A DNA stretch of 64,000 nt from Thiohalomonas sp041685045. Its GTDB lineage: Bacteria; Pseudomonadota; Gammaproteobacteria; Thiohalomonadales; Thiohalomonadaceae. The notes under the pieces are model-generated. The model searched no databases. It was given only the letters and a program-made list of their open reading frames with translations, and was not told the origin of the DNA. The stretch lies in contig JAWLGP010000001.1 in the NCBI GenBank assembly GCA_041685045.1, positions 248,001 to 312,000 on the forward strand. The letters run 5' to 3'. Shown piece by piece: positions 47,131-53,715 of the stretch; the first letter of the stretch is position 1; every line of letters begins with the position of its first letter. The translations under genes and the position numbers were made by a program.

Positions 47131-47346
47131 GAAAACAAGGCCCACTGGGTGTTGGATGTCGTTTACAAAGAGGACGACAGCCGTATTCGTCGCAATGATG
47201 GCGCCCAGAACGTCGGGCTCATCCGCCGTTTATGCATGAACCTCGCTCGATTGCACCCAGGCAAGGACTCCATGCGGGGAAAACTGAAGGCGACCAGCTG
47301 GGATGATGATTATCGCGAGGAGTTGGTCTTTGGAATCAAAGCCTAA
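47131..47346 (+). mobile_element. 3' fragment of an ISAs1-family transposase gene
   Basis: One frame encodes about 71 residues, starting ENKAHWVLDVVYKEDDSRIR and continuing RNDGAQNVGLIRRLCMNLAR with a final WDDDYREELVF. This is the C-terminus of ISAs1-type (DDE, H-repeat) transposases, which are normally ~370 residues. The 5' part is missing, replaced at base 47130 by the 80-bp palindromic element. Confidence 0.85.
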
Positions 47347-47366
47347 AGTATGCGGTTGCCCTGAAT

Positions 47367-47432
47367 GCCTAACTAGCTTAACTGCACAAGATTTGTCGCT
47401 GTGCCACGAAGAATCTGGATATCACGACAAAG
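47367..47432. repeat. 66-bp repeat (copy 2), possible attC-like site ending at GTTAGCT
   Basis: GCCTAAC at 47367 and GTTAGCT at 47454-47460 have the form of R'' and R' boxes, and TTTGTCG pairs with CGACAAA in between. If real, it is an attC of about 94 bases whose R' lies just before the next cassette gene. The outer arms pair poorly, so this is less certain than the other sites. Confidence 0.45.
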
Positions 47433-47475
47433 GCAGCTTCGGTATATTTCATTGTTAGCTGTGCAAGGAAAGCTC

Positions 47476-47970
47476 ATGGGTGAACTCAAGCAATTTATAT
47501 ATCAAGATGCTCGTGGTAACGTCACCGCGCGCATCATTGAAAACACATCAGAGTCAGGAGATTACCTTCAAGGCATTTGTTTAAAGGCCAATGCCCTCAG
47601 AACCTTCCGTCTTGACCGAATACTTGAATTTGTCAGCGCATCAAACGTTGCCGAACGCCTGGCATTCCACTTGGCGCATTGCCCTCCGCCAAGGCCAAAG
47701 GTTACTTCAGCCAGAACAAATAATACAAAAGGGCAACCTGAGATTTGCTTCACAGGGTTCAAGAGCGCAGATAAAGAATCTTTGATCGCCTTGGCTGAAC
47801 AATCAGGTATGTTTATCCGAAGCTCAGTTACGGCAAATCTGGAGTTCCTGTGCTGTGGTTACAACGCAGGCCCAAAGAAAATTGAGAAGGCTCGTCATCA
47901 GGGGGTCGTCGCATTGAATGAAAAGCAGTTAAAAGAGATGCTTGAAACCGGTGAAATACCAGAAGAGTAG
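47476..47970 (+). CDS. integron-cassette protein: WYL-like module fused to BRCT domain
   Basis: This 164-residue protein has two parts. Residues ~5-55 resemble a minimal WYL-type sensor fold (FIYQDARGNVTARIIENTSE, then CLKANALRTFRLDRILEFV), in which the RTFRLDRI strand is the WYL hallmark. Residues ~88-158 form a BRCT domain like that of bacterial DNA ligase (PEICFTGFKSADKESLIALA, KKIEKARHQGVVALNEKQLK). BRCT domains bind DNA ends or partner proteins. AAGGAAAG precedes the ATG. The gene lies between two attC-like sites. The combination suggests a DNA-damage or nucleic-acid-sensing protein, which is inference. Confidence 0.75.
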   Translation: MGELKQFIYQDARGNVTARIIENTSESGDYLQGICLKANALRTFRLDRILEFVSASNVAERLAFHLAHCPPPRPKVTSARTNNTKGQPEICFTGFKSADKESLIALAEQSGMFIRSSVTANLEFLCCGYNAGPKKIEKARHQGVVALNEKQLKEMLETGEIPEE

Positions 47971-47982
47971 CGATTATACAGC

Positions 47983-48060
47983 ACACAACGCCGTAAACTC
48001 GGCCGGCAAAAAGCTGCGCTACGCTCCGCTTTTCGCCTCCGGTTATGGCTGCCGTTAGGG
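47983..48060 (+). other. integron attC-like site
   Basis: ACACAAC (47983) and GTTAGGG (48054) are in the positions of R'' and R' boxes. The inner arms TAAACTCGGCCGGCAAAAAGC and GCTTTTCGCCTCCGGTTATG pair imperfectly with extrahelical bases, separated by a GCGCTACGCTCC loop. Outer-box pairing is weaker than in the site at 46057. Confidence 0.65.
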
Positions 48061-48081
48061 CTTGACGAAGGGGAGGTGAGC

Positions 48082-48681
48082 GTGGAAAAGGTCGCAATCC
48101 ACTACAAAGATTCAAGTGGCGATATATCTGAGCGGCTGATCTCCAACTTCCAACCAGAAGGAATGGATGCTGTAGATGCGTTCTGTCACATGAGAAACGC
48201 TCGCCGGACATTCAAGCTGGCCAATATTCTGTATGCGGCAGATCCCGACTCGGGTGAAGTCATTGAGAACGTCTGGAAAAAGTTTGGTCTGGCGATTGCG
48301 TCGGATGGCCGTGAGCGAATTGAGTCTCGTGTTGCAGCTTCTCTCACAGCCATTAAGGCCTTGAAGTTCTTCACGCTTACAGAGCGAGGTTTCGCAAAAC
48401 GTGAGCGCGATCATCTCCTTCGGCTTATAAAGCAGCACTCCGATGTTGCTGACAGCTACTCTGACGAAGAAATTGACGAGTGGCTGCAGAAGCTCTGGTG
48501 TGGCGACGTTTATGCGTACCGCAATGGAGAGGTCAGTGAATACGAATCGCTGCTTCGGGCAATTCCTGTTTCGCTCAAAAGTACTTGTCGTGAAACTGCA
48601 TTAGCCGTGGCGGCAGGGAGCAAGAGACGTCCCTTGGCTAGAGAAGTCCTCGAACGTGTTGATTGCGAGTTCGGCGCGTGA
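48082..48681 (+). CDS. integron-cassette protein: WYL-like module with helical C-terminal domain
   Basis: This 199-residue protein begins with the same module as the previous cassette gene (AIHYKDSSGDISERLISNFQ, then CHMRNARRTFKLANILYAAD). It is followed by a linker and an all-helical region of about 100 residues (GFAKRERDHLLRLIKQHSDV, then EIDEWLQKLWCGDVYAYRNG) that may be TerB-like, though I cannot confirm it. The GTG at 48082 is preferred because GGAGG lies 5 bases upstream. Its start lies 22 bases after GTTAGGGC, and the cassette ends in the attC at 48682. Confidence 0.72.
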   Translation: MEKVAIHYKDSSGDISERLISNFQPEGMDAVDAFCHMRNARRTFKLANILYAADPDSGEVIENVWKKFGLAIASDGRERIESRVAASLTAIKALKFFTLTERGFAKRERDHLLRLIKQHSDVADSYSDEEIDEWLQKLWCGDVYAYRNGEVSEYESLLRAIPVSLKSTCRETALAVAAGSKRRPLAREVLERVDCEFGA

Positions 48682-48770
48682 GCCCTAACAAGCCCATCAA
48701 CGCGGACAGCCAAAAAGTTGCGCTCCTGCGTCGCTCCGCTTTTGGCTACCGGGTATGGGCAGCGTCAATC
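48682..48770 (+). other. integron attC-like site
   Basis: The R'' box GCCCTAAC (48682-48689) is the exact complement of GTTAGGGC at 48054-48061, the start of the same cassette. The arms GCCCAT...AGCCAAAAAG and CTTTTGGCT...ATGGGC pair with extrahelical bases. The R' box has drifted to GTCAATC. The site lies directly after the stop codon of the preceding gene. Confidence 0.75.
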
Positions 48771-48790
48771 TCTCTGGTGAGAGGGGAATA

Positions 48791-49129
48791 ATGAACGCAC
48801 AGAACACTTTGTACATTGCTGCACCGCTTTTCTCTGCGAGGTTGCAGAAGTTTGACGGGGACGCTTCCTTTCCGCCGATAAAGAAGATCGGGATTACTAC
48901 CGACCATCCGGAGCGAAGGGAGCGGGAATTGTTGGGCACCGTGAGCCCGGTCAAGATATCGATCGTCAAGGCCTGGACAGGCATTAACGCGAGGGCGGTA
49001 GAGCAGATGCTTCACACGATCCTGGATAACTCGCGCCTTGATGGCGAGTACTTTTGGGATGGAAACGAGACCTTAGTTGATGCCGTCTCTGATTTTGTCC
49101 GTGGAATTAATGGGGTCAGAGTAAAATAA
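48791..49129 (+). CDS. GIY-YIG/T5orf172-like nuclease-family protein, 3' end altered
   Basis: This 112-residue protein resembles the T5orf172/MUG113 branch of the GIY-YIG fold. It has YIAAPLFSARLQKF at the start, a central PIKKIGITTDHPERRERELL holding the KIGIT strand, and AVEQMLHTILDNSRLDGEYF followed by WDGNETLVDAV. AGGGG precedes the ATG by about 6 bases, 20 bases after an attC R' box, so it is the first gene of another cassette. Its last residues (NGVRVK) are encoded by a GGGGTCAGAGTAAAAT sequence typical of a mobile repeat end, so the natural 3' end and attC appear lost. Nuclease activity is not assured. Confidence 0.7.
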   Translation: MNAQNTLYIAAPLFSARLQKFDGDASFPPIKKIGITTDHPERRERELLGTVSPVKISIVKAWTGINARAVEQMLHTILDNSRLDGEYFWDGNETLVDAVSDFVRGINGVRVK

Positions 49130-49293
49130 GCAGGATGCGACAAGGGATCTTTCCTCTTGCATGCTTCCCCGTCGGGCGCTGTCTGCTCAGGGAAAGCCAC
49201 ACTGAAATCGGCGATAAGCTGTGCGAGCGGCGGGAACGGGGTCTTTTCTCGCATCGTAACATCCGCGATGTGTCCGGACAGTCGAAGATAGAC

Positions 49294-49722
49294 TCACGCT
49301 CCGGGCCGTGTCGCAGCCACCCCCAGCAGGTCTGCTGCCTCCAACAGGGTGCTGTCGAGGGTAAGCAGGGTGGCTGAATTCGCCTCGGCGCAAGCCAAGT
49401 GCAGGGAGTCCAGGGTGCGGAGAGCGGTGCGGCGGGTCAGGAGCCAGTGGTACGCCCTCTCATAATGTCCGGCATCCAACGGCACACGGAGGAATCGACC
49501 CGCACGTATATCCTCGAAAAATGCCGATTCGACACGGTTTGCCTGAGTTTCCGACAGTTCTCCTATGCGAACCCAACGGGCCAAGGCCGATGCCATCTCC
49601 ACCTGTGTCAGATCACTGATCAATAACGGCTCGGTTTGTGAACGCAGCAAATGCTCGACTGCCGTGCTCGCGGTCTCCTGCCTGTAGTAGGGGAGGATTG
49701 CGCTGGTATCGGCGTAAAGCAT
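49294..49722 (-). CDS. vapC: VapC-type PIN-domain toxin
   Basis: The product is a 142-residue PIN-domain ribonuclease of a type II toxin-antitoxin pair. The acidic active-site residues are visible: MLYADTSAIL (Asp5), QVEMASAL (Glu near 41), RTLDSLHLACAEA (Asp near 104) and TLDSTLLEAADLLG (Asp near 122). Toxins of this type cleave specific tRNA or rRNA. Its ATG overlaps the antitoxin stop by one base. The 164 bases between it and the GIY-YIG gene contain no supportable gene. Confidence 0.92.
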   Translation of the reverse strand: MLYADTSAILPYYRQETASTAVEHLLRSQTEPLLISDLTQVEMASALARWVRIGELSETQANRVESAFFEDIRAGRFLRVPLDAGHYERAYHWLLTRRTALRTLDSLHLACAEANSATLLTLDSTLLEAADLLGVAATRPGA

Positions 49723-49958
49723 CAGAAACGCTCCGCATCCCGCAATGCGCGAATCGCGTCTTCGACCGGCTCTCGCATCGGCGGCAAGGCTTCGCGCAAG
49801 GCTGCTCGGCTCGGGAATTCCGTCCAGCGACTTTGTGCCCGGATCAGGCGCGCCACAGGTCGATCGCGGCGCATGATCACCACCTCTTCCCCGGCTTCAA
49901 CCCGATCAAGGACCGCAGAAAGCCGTTCCCGTGCTTCCCGAACGTTGATTGTCTCCAT
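49722..49958 (-). CDS. Phd/YefM-type antitoxin partner of VapC
   Basis: The product is a 78-residue antitoxin that binds DNA through its N-terminal Phd/YefM fold (INVREARERLSAVLDRVEAG, then EEVVIMRRDRPVARLI) and neutralises the toxin through its C-terminal helix (PVEDAIRALRDAERF). AGAGG lies about 9 bases before the ATG. The palindrome at 49976-49998 is the likely autoregulatory operator. Confidence 0.9.
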   Translation of the reverse strand: METINVREARERLSAVLDRVEAGEEVVIMRRDRPVARLIRAQSRWTEFPSRAALREALPPMREPVEDAIRALRDAERF

Positions 49959-49975
49959 GAACGCAACCTCTTGGA

Positions 49976-49998
49976 TGTGTACGCATTAAGCGTACACA
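49976..49998 (-). promoter_or_regulatory. likely VapBC operator palindrome
   Basis: TGTGTACGC and its exact complement GCGTACACA are separated by ATTAA, 18 bases upstream of the antitoxin ATG. Such palindromes are bound by antitoxin dimers or toxin-antitoxin complexes to repress the operon. Confidence 0.75.
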
Positions 49999-50225
49999 GA
50001 AAGGCGCCGCTTGACCAGTTGTCAATGGCCACCAGAACTGATCCTCGGCTCAGTTGGAACAGGCGCTCACGAATCCAGCCACGCCGGTGTTCATTGCTCA
50101 ACCCGGATTGGCTGTCCTCACCACAGAGGAAGGCACGGCGCACCTACTAACCGAGAACCCACTCAAACGCCCCCGCGCGGAGCGATCACGATGACCGATT
50201 CACAATTGAAACTGGGAACGGGCTT

Positions 50226-50650
50226 TTTTCGGCTCATCGACGTTTCATGTGGATTTGAGGGTGGATGCCGCCGGGCTGGCGATGAGGTAAATCATCGTCA
50301 TGCCAGGTATTGGTGTTCCGGTATCCGCGAGCCCTGGCGCGTGCGGCTTGAAAGAGGCCGTTCAGTCCTTCCGGCCGTGCATTGGTGTAGGTTGATGTCC
50401 AACGCCGCACGACCTGTTCGGCGTGGCGCTGGAGCGTGCCCAACGCGCTTCGCATGGGTGCCAAGGTCTCGCTGTCTGCCAGCAGCTCTCGGGAAAAGCG
50501 ATACGTCAGGCGAGCAGTGCGCGACAGGCCGCGGCGTTCGGTGTTCGTCGGTAACCGAGTTCCTGGCAGACGGCTTTCAGCCGCAGGGCGGTTCCGACAA
50601 TCCCTTTGAAGCGGCTTTCAAACTTGGCGCCGGCGCGGGTGAGCTTCAAC
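50226..50650 (-). mobile_element. decayed ISL3-family transposase fragment
   Basis: The minus strand encodes in broken frames the ISL3 transposase C-terminus: TLQRHAEQVVRRWTSTYTNA, then EGLNGLFQAARARARGYRNT. After a frameshift near 50306 comes MTMIYLIASPAASTLKST. A further shift lies near 50495 and a stop interrupts the upstream part. No catalytic domain or intact ends are seen. The 268 bases before it (49959-50225) hold only the VapBC operator and the 14-base repeat at 50158. Confidence 0.75.
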
Positions 50651-50651
50651 G

Positions 50652-50966
50652 TTAGCGCTGAGAACGATCTCGCCAATATCCAGGGCGTCGTGAGTGGTGA
50701 GCAAAAGCAAGGACAGTAATCGAGTTGGGGTGGGAGACAAAAATGATGTCGTACGGGAACCGGCGAAGCACGAGATGGCAGATTCCTTCGTTGCCTAATG
50801 GCCCAGGCAACGGAGAACCGGTCACGATTCCTTCTTCGGGGAGGTCTAAACCGGCGTTCAATGCATCGCGGAATTGCCGGCCGAGATCTGGCTGCTCACG
50901 CTCGTACCAATCAACAGCCGCCTCCGCTTCTTCGGCTGCTTCAGCGAGAATCTCCAGCGCCGGCAT
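50652..50966 (-). CDS. ParE/RelE-family toxin in an integron cassette
   Basis: This 104-residue toxin matches the ParE-like group: EAAEEAEAAVDWYEREQPDL, FRDALNAGLDLPEE, and the C-terminal VLRRFPYDIIFVSHPNSITV followed by LAFAHHSRRPGYW, which is diagnostic. ParE toxins poison gyrase and RelE types cleave mRNA; which applies here is unclear. It follows its antitoxin gene by 6 bases. The cassette begins at GTTAGCGC (50651), which overlaps the 3' end of this gene, so the pair lies antiparallel to the cassette orientation. Confidence 0.9.
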   Translation of the reverse strand: MPALEILAEAAEEAEAAVDWYEREQPDLGRQFRDALNAGLDLPEEGIVTGSPLPGPLGNEGICHLVLRRFPYDIIFVSHPNSITVLAFAHHSRRPGYWRDRSQR

Positions 50967-50972
50967 CCACCC

Positions 50973-51206
50973 CTACCTGAGGCGATTGTTGAGCCGGTCG
51001 GTAAGTTCTTCGCGAGAAATCGTCTTTGCGGTTCCGTTCCTCACTTCCGCGAGTCGACGCTGTACCTCCTGCTCCCAAGCCGTCGCTGCGTCTGCATCGG
51101 GTTGTCCGTCCAGGGTCGCCAGCAGGTCGTGCGCCAGACGGGCTCGGTCGGGCTCGGACAGGCTTTTCGCTTGGTTGAGGATCGTTTCAAGGTCGGATGC
51201 TGCCAT
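50973..51206 (-). CDS. addiction-module antitoxin
   Basis: This 77-residue protein matches the addiction module component family: ETILNQAKSLSEPDRARLAH, DLLATLDGQPDADAATAWEQ, and EVQRRLAEVRNGTAKTISRE with a basic C-terminus. The ATG at 51206 has GAGGTGG about 7 bases upstream; a GTG 9 bases earlier is too close to that site. It is transcribed just before the ParE-type toxin. Confidence 0.88.
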   Translation of the reverse strand: MAASDLETILNQAKSLSEPDRARLAHDLLATLDGQPDADAATAWEQEVQRRLAEVRNGTAKTISREELTDRLNNRLR

Positions 51207-51250
51207 TGGGTCCACCTCGCTCTCACGTTGCTACCGATTCATTCTACACG

Positions 51251-51321
51251 GCGCTAACACGGCGCTCCACCCGACCACGTGCCGCTTCGCGGCGCGCGTC
51301 GGGTGAACTTGGCCGTGGGCT
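51251..51321 (+). other. integron attC-like site of the ParE cassette
   Basis: The R'' box GCGCTAAC (51251-51258) is the exact complement of GTTAGCGC at 50651-50658, the other end of this cassette. CACCCGAC and GTCGGGTG form the inner arm, a CCGC-TTC-GCGG hairpin closes it, and ACGGC pairs with GCCGT outside. The R' box has drifted to GTGGGCT. The size and layout fit a short attC. Confidence 0.75.
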
Positions 51322-51689
51322 GCTTAGGAATAGTCGTGCGACACATTGCGGATGAAGAAAGAGCGGCACTAGAAACTGCACTCCGTCGGAAAGGGAGTTG
51401 TTCTTCCCATTGTCGGCTGCGCTCACAAGGCGCGGTTAGTGGAAGCCTGGTCTGAATGCAGTATCTTGGAAAAAGCTATAAGCCGCACCTTGGTGAGCGG
51501 CTCGTTTCGGCTATTTCTCAGTCGTACCGATGCATCGTTGAATTTATGCGTGGTGTTGGCCCAAGGTCTGTTTGCGTGGAGCCTGCATATAGGGGTGATC
51601 AGTTTGGCTTGTTTGTTCGGTATGTACCTTGAGGAGCAAAGAGGAAAACTTCGGTGAGGATTGAACTTGTAGTATGCGAGCCCAACCAA

Positions 51690-51763
51690 TGATGTTTTGG
51701 GTAAGATAAAAAACCCTGAGCCCGGTTCGTTGCGAAGGGAGTTTTTCATCTGACCCCGAACAT
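51690..51763. repeat. palindromic 80-bp element, copy 3
   Basis: ATGATGTTTTGGGTAAGATAAA on the left is similar to the complement of GTTTTTCATCTGACCCCGAA on the right, with CCCTGAGCCCGGTTCGTTGC in the middle. A partial ATGTTTTGGGT copy recurs at 52221-52231. The stretch 51322-51689 has no gene I can support. Confidence 0.75.
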
Positions 51764-51793
51764 TCTCATTCACAGAGGAATGTCCTGAATACT

Positions 51794-52210
51794 ATGAAAT
51801 TCATACCTGCTGGCGAAGTAATCGGCGAAGCACATCAGGTGCGTTCGGTAAGAATCGCACAGAGCCCCCAGTTACCTGATGGTGAATACAGCTTTATTGA
51901 CATGTACTGCGCTGATCCAGAGTGCGATTGCCGTAAGACAATGATTCAAGTACTGCACAATGGAGAGCATGTTTCAACAATAAACTATGGATGGGAGTCT
52001 GCTAGGTTTTACAAAAAGTGGATGGGCGCCAGTTCATCGGATAGTCCATTTCCACCAATGAGTGGCGCAACCATTGATTTGACTAGCCCCAATCTTGTTG
52101 CCGAAGAAGGAGTGCTTGGATTGTTCAATGCGCTACTGAATTATGTGTGGATTGCGAAATTTAAACGCCACTATAAAGAAGTCAAGGCGGCACTGAATAG
52201 AGCAAAATAG
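51794..52210 (+). CDS. conserved hypothetical protein with CxxPxCxCR motif
   Basis: This 138-residue protein is of unknown function. A Cys-rich motif lies near residue 39 (MYCADPECDCRKTMIQVL), the kind of cluster that can bind zinc. It is followed by INYGWESARFYKKWMG and a C-terminal helix pair (FKRHYKEVKAALN). The pattern recalls proteins associated with SEC-C domains, but no SEC-C tail is present. It has low GC compared with core genes, in keeping with the island. No attC was found on either side. Confidence 0.65.
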   Translation: MKFIPAGEVIGEAHQVRSVRIAQSPQLPDGEYSFIDMYCADPECDCRKTMIQVLHNGEHVSTINYGWESARFYKKWMGASSSDSPFPPMSGATIDLTSPNLVAEEGVLGLFNALLNYVWIAKFKRHYKEVKAALNRAK

Positions 52211-52232
52211 AAAAGGCCGGGATGTTTTGGGT

Positions 52233-52511
52233 CGATTGCCTCACGAGGTGAAGGAGCTGTTCCGGGAGTGGCTCAGGGCCCACGTACCGCTCAAGGCGAA
52301 GCATGTGATGGGGCGGCTCAAGGATTGCCGCAGCGGCAAGGATTACGATGCCCGCTTCGGGGCGCGCCTCTCCGGCACCGGCGTCTTCGCCGATCTCCTT
52401 AACCAGCGCTTCTCGCGCGCCGCACGCCGTCTCGGTTTCCGCGACCGGCCTCCGCTCGATATCAGCCGTTTCCGCCCGCCTGCGCTGGACGGCCAGCTCG
52501 ATCTCTTTTAG
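52233..52511 (+). pseudogene. 3' fragment of a PA0069-family radical SAM gene (copy A)
   Basis: About 92 residues match the C-terminus of PA0069-family radical SAM proteins: RLPHEVKELFREWLRAHVPL, then KDYDARFGARLSGTGVFADL and DISRFRPPALDGQLDLF. The N-terminal ~270 residues with the CxxxCxxC cluster are missing; the sequence upstream is a piece of the 80-bp repeat. From 52286 on it duplicates 55298-55534 with about eight differences. Confidence 0.85.
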
Positions 52512-52598
52512 TCCACGAAAATTAGAGTTCGAGTTGTGCGGTGACGCCCACTCAAACGCCAACCGAACAATCGGCCCCGTCTAGGACCGAAAGGCGCT

Positions 52599-53297
52599 TC
52601 AAGGCGCCGAAAAGCCGTAGAGGGCGCGGCCGTTGACCGGTTGCAGCGGACGGGGGGCGGTCGCCGCGGCGCTGAGGCGGACGATCTGTTCGGGCGAGGC
52701 CTCGATGCTGTTCTGCAGCACCATCCATTTGACCCCTTCGGTGCAGGGCGGTGCGGTGAGCGAGCCGCTGTAGGCGTAGTAGGCGCGGGCCTCAGGCAGC
52801 AGGGCGTCCAGGTCCAGCGGAGCGGCCTCGTCCGCCCTCTCCAGTGCCTGGAGCAGCGGCTCGAGGGCGGCGTTTTCCTGGCCCTCTTCGACCACCAAAC
52901 CGATGACGGCGGTGCCAGAGTCGCTGCGGTGGAGCAGATCCAGTTCGAGGGGGGCACGGTAGCCGTCCAGGGCGTGCTGGGCCGGGGCGTGCAGGGCGAG
53001 GCCATCGATGCTGTAGCGCTCGCCGTAGACTTCGACCGCGCCGCCGTCGGCCACGGAGAGGTGTCCATCCTTCGCCTCGACGGCACTCGGCCGATAGTCG
53101 AAACCGATCGGCCGAAGGCGAGCGCTGCGGACCCCGGTAAAGTCGACCGGCGACTGGGCCCGGCCGCTTTCACAGAGACTGGCGGCGCTCGCCTGCTGCG
53201 GGGCTTCGGCGGTCGTGTTGGTGGCGGTGCCTGCGCAGCCGTTGATGGCCAGGGCGATGCCGGCAACCAGTGCGGGTCCGAGTGGGCGGAAGTTCAC
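52599..53297 (-). CDS. carbonic-anhydrase-related lipoprotein, probably acatalytic
   Basis: This 232-residue protein is an alpha-carbonic-anhydrase relative: QSPVDF (48-53), HAPAQHALDGYRAPLELDLL (103-122), TAVIGLVVEEG and YAYSGSLTAPPCTEGVKW. Key residues are changed. The FHFH motif is LALH, losing the first zinc His. The third zinc His is Asp120 in ELDLLH. The gatekeeper Glu is Gln107. The catalytic second Thr of LTTPP is Ala. Only one of three zinc ligands remains, so CO2 hydration is unlikely. GGAGA precedes the GTG at 53297, and a lipobox ends at Cys21. It is the last gene of a three-gene minus-strand unit with two cytochromes. Confidence 0.85.
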   Translation of the reverse strand: MNFRPLGPALVAGIALAINGCAGTATNTTAEAPQQASAASLCESGRAQSPVDFTGVRSARLRPIGFDYRPSAVEAKDGHLSVADGGAVEVYGERYSIDGLALHAPAQHALDGYRAPLELDLLHRSDSGTAVIGLVVEEGQENAALEPLLQALERADEAAPLDLDALLPEARAYYAYSGSLTAPPCTEGVKWMVLQNSIEASPEQIVRLSAAATAPRPLQPVNGRALYGFSAP

Positions 53298-53367
53298 GCT
53301 GTCTCTCCCCAAAGAGCGTTGCTGGAGGCGGGGGCGGGCCGGTTCGGGCCCGCCCCCGGTGCGGAGA

Positions 53368-53670
53368 TCAGCGCAGGGCGCTGAAGTAGGCGGCGACGTT
53401 GTCCACGTCCTGGTCGCTGAGCGCGGCGACGATCCCCTGCATGCTCGGGTCGACCCGGGTGCCGCTCTTGAAGGCGCGCAGCTGCTTGGCCAGATACTGC
53501 TCCTTCTGGCCGGCCAGGTTGGGCCACATCGGCGTGACGCCGACGCCGTTCAGACCGTGGCACGCTTTGCAGCGCTTCTCTGCAACCATCTTCCCGACCG
53601 CCGGGTCGCCGGCGTAGGCGCCCTGGGCCATCAATACCATCAGCGATGCGATCGCCATTTTCTTCATCAT
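53368..53670 (-). CDS. monohaem class I cytochrome c
   Basis: This 100-residue periplasmic electron carrier has a signal peptide (to about residue 20, GAYA), one haem motif CKACH at 34-38, and a likely axial Met in DPSMQGIV near 77. The PNLAGQKEQYLAKQLRAFKS stretch and the final VDNVAAYFSAL helix are typical of cytochrome c4/c5/c553-type proteins. AGGGAG lies about 8 bases before the ATG. It is encoded between the tetrahaem cytochrome and the CA-related gene. Confidence 0.92.
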   Translation of the reverse strand: MMKKMAIASLMVLMAQGAYAGDPAVGKMVAEKRCKACHGLNGVGVTPMWPNLAGQKEQYLAKQLRAFKSGTRVDPSMQGIVAALSDQDVDNVAAYFSALR

Positions 53671-53715
53671 CGTTTCGACTCCCTGTAGATCTCGATTGCG
53701 GACCGTTGCCGCCGG

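Noticed and set aside
49135..49290. Small frames on both strands between the GIY-YIG and vapC genes
   Set aside because: They overlap neighbouring genes, lack start signals and show no family. The interval is probably non-coding repeat sequence.
50011..50655. Long + strand open frame over the VapBC-ISL3 interval
   Set aside because: It is antisense to the ISL3 transposase remnant, whose minus-strand protein signature is clear.
51439..51657. 72-codon open frame with a hydrophobic stretch
   Set aside because: It has no ribosome-binding site and no recognised family. A GTTAGTG overlaps its start, but no matching R'' box was found, so neither a gene nor a cassette could be supported.
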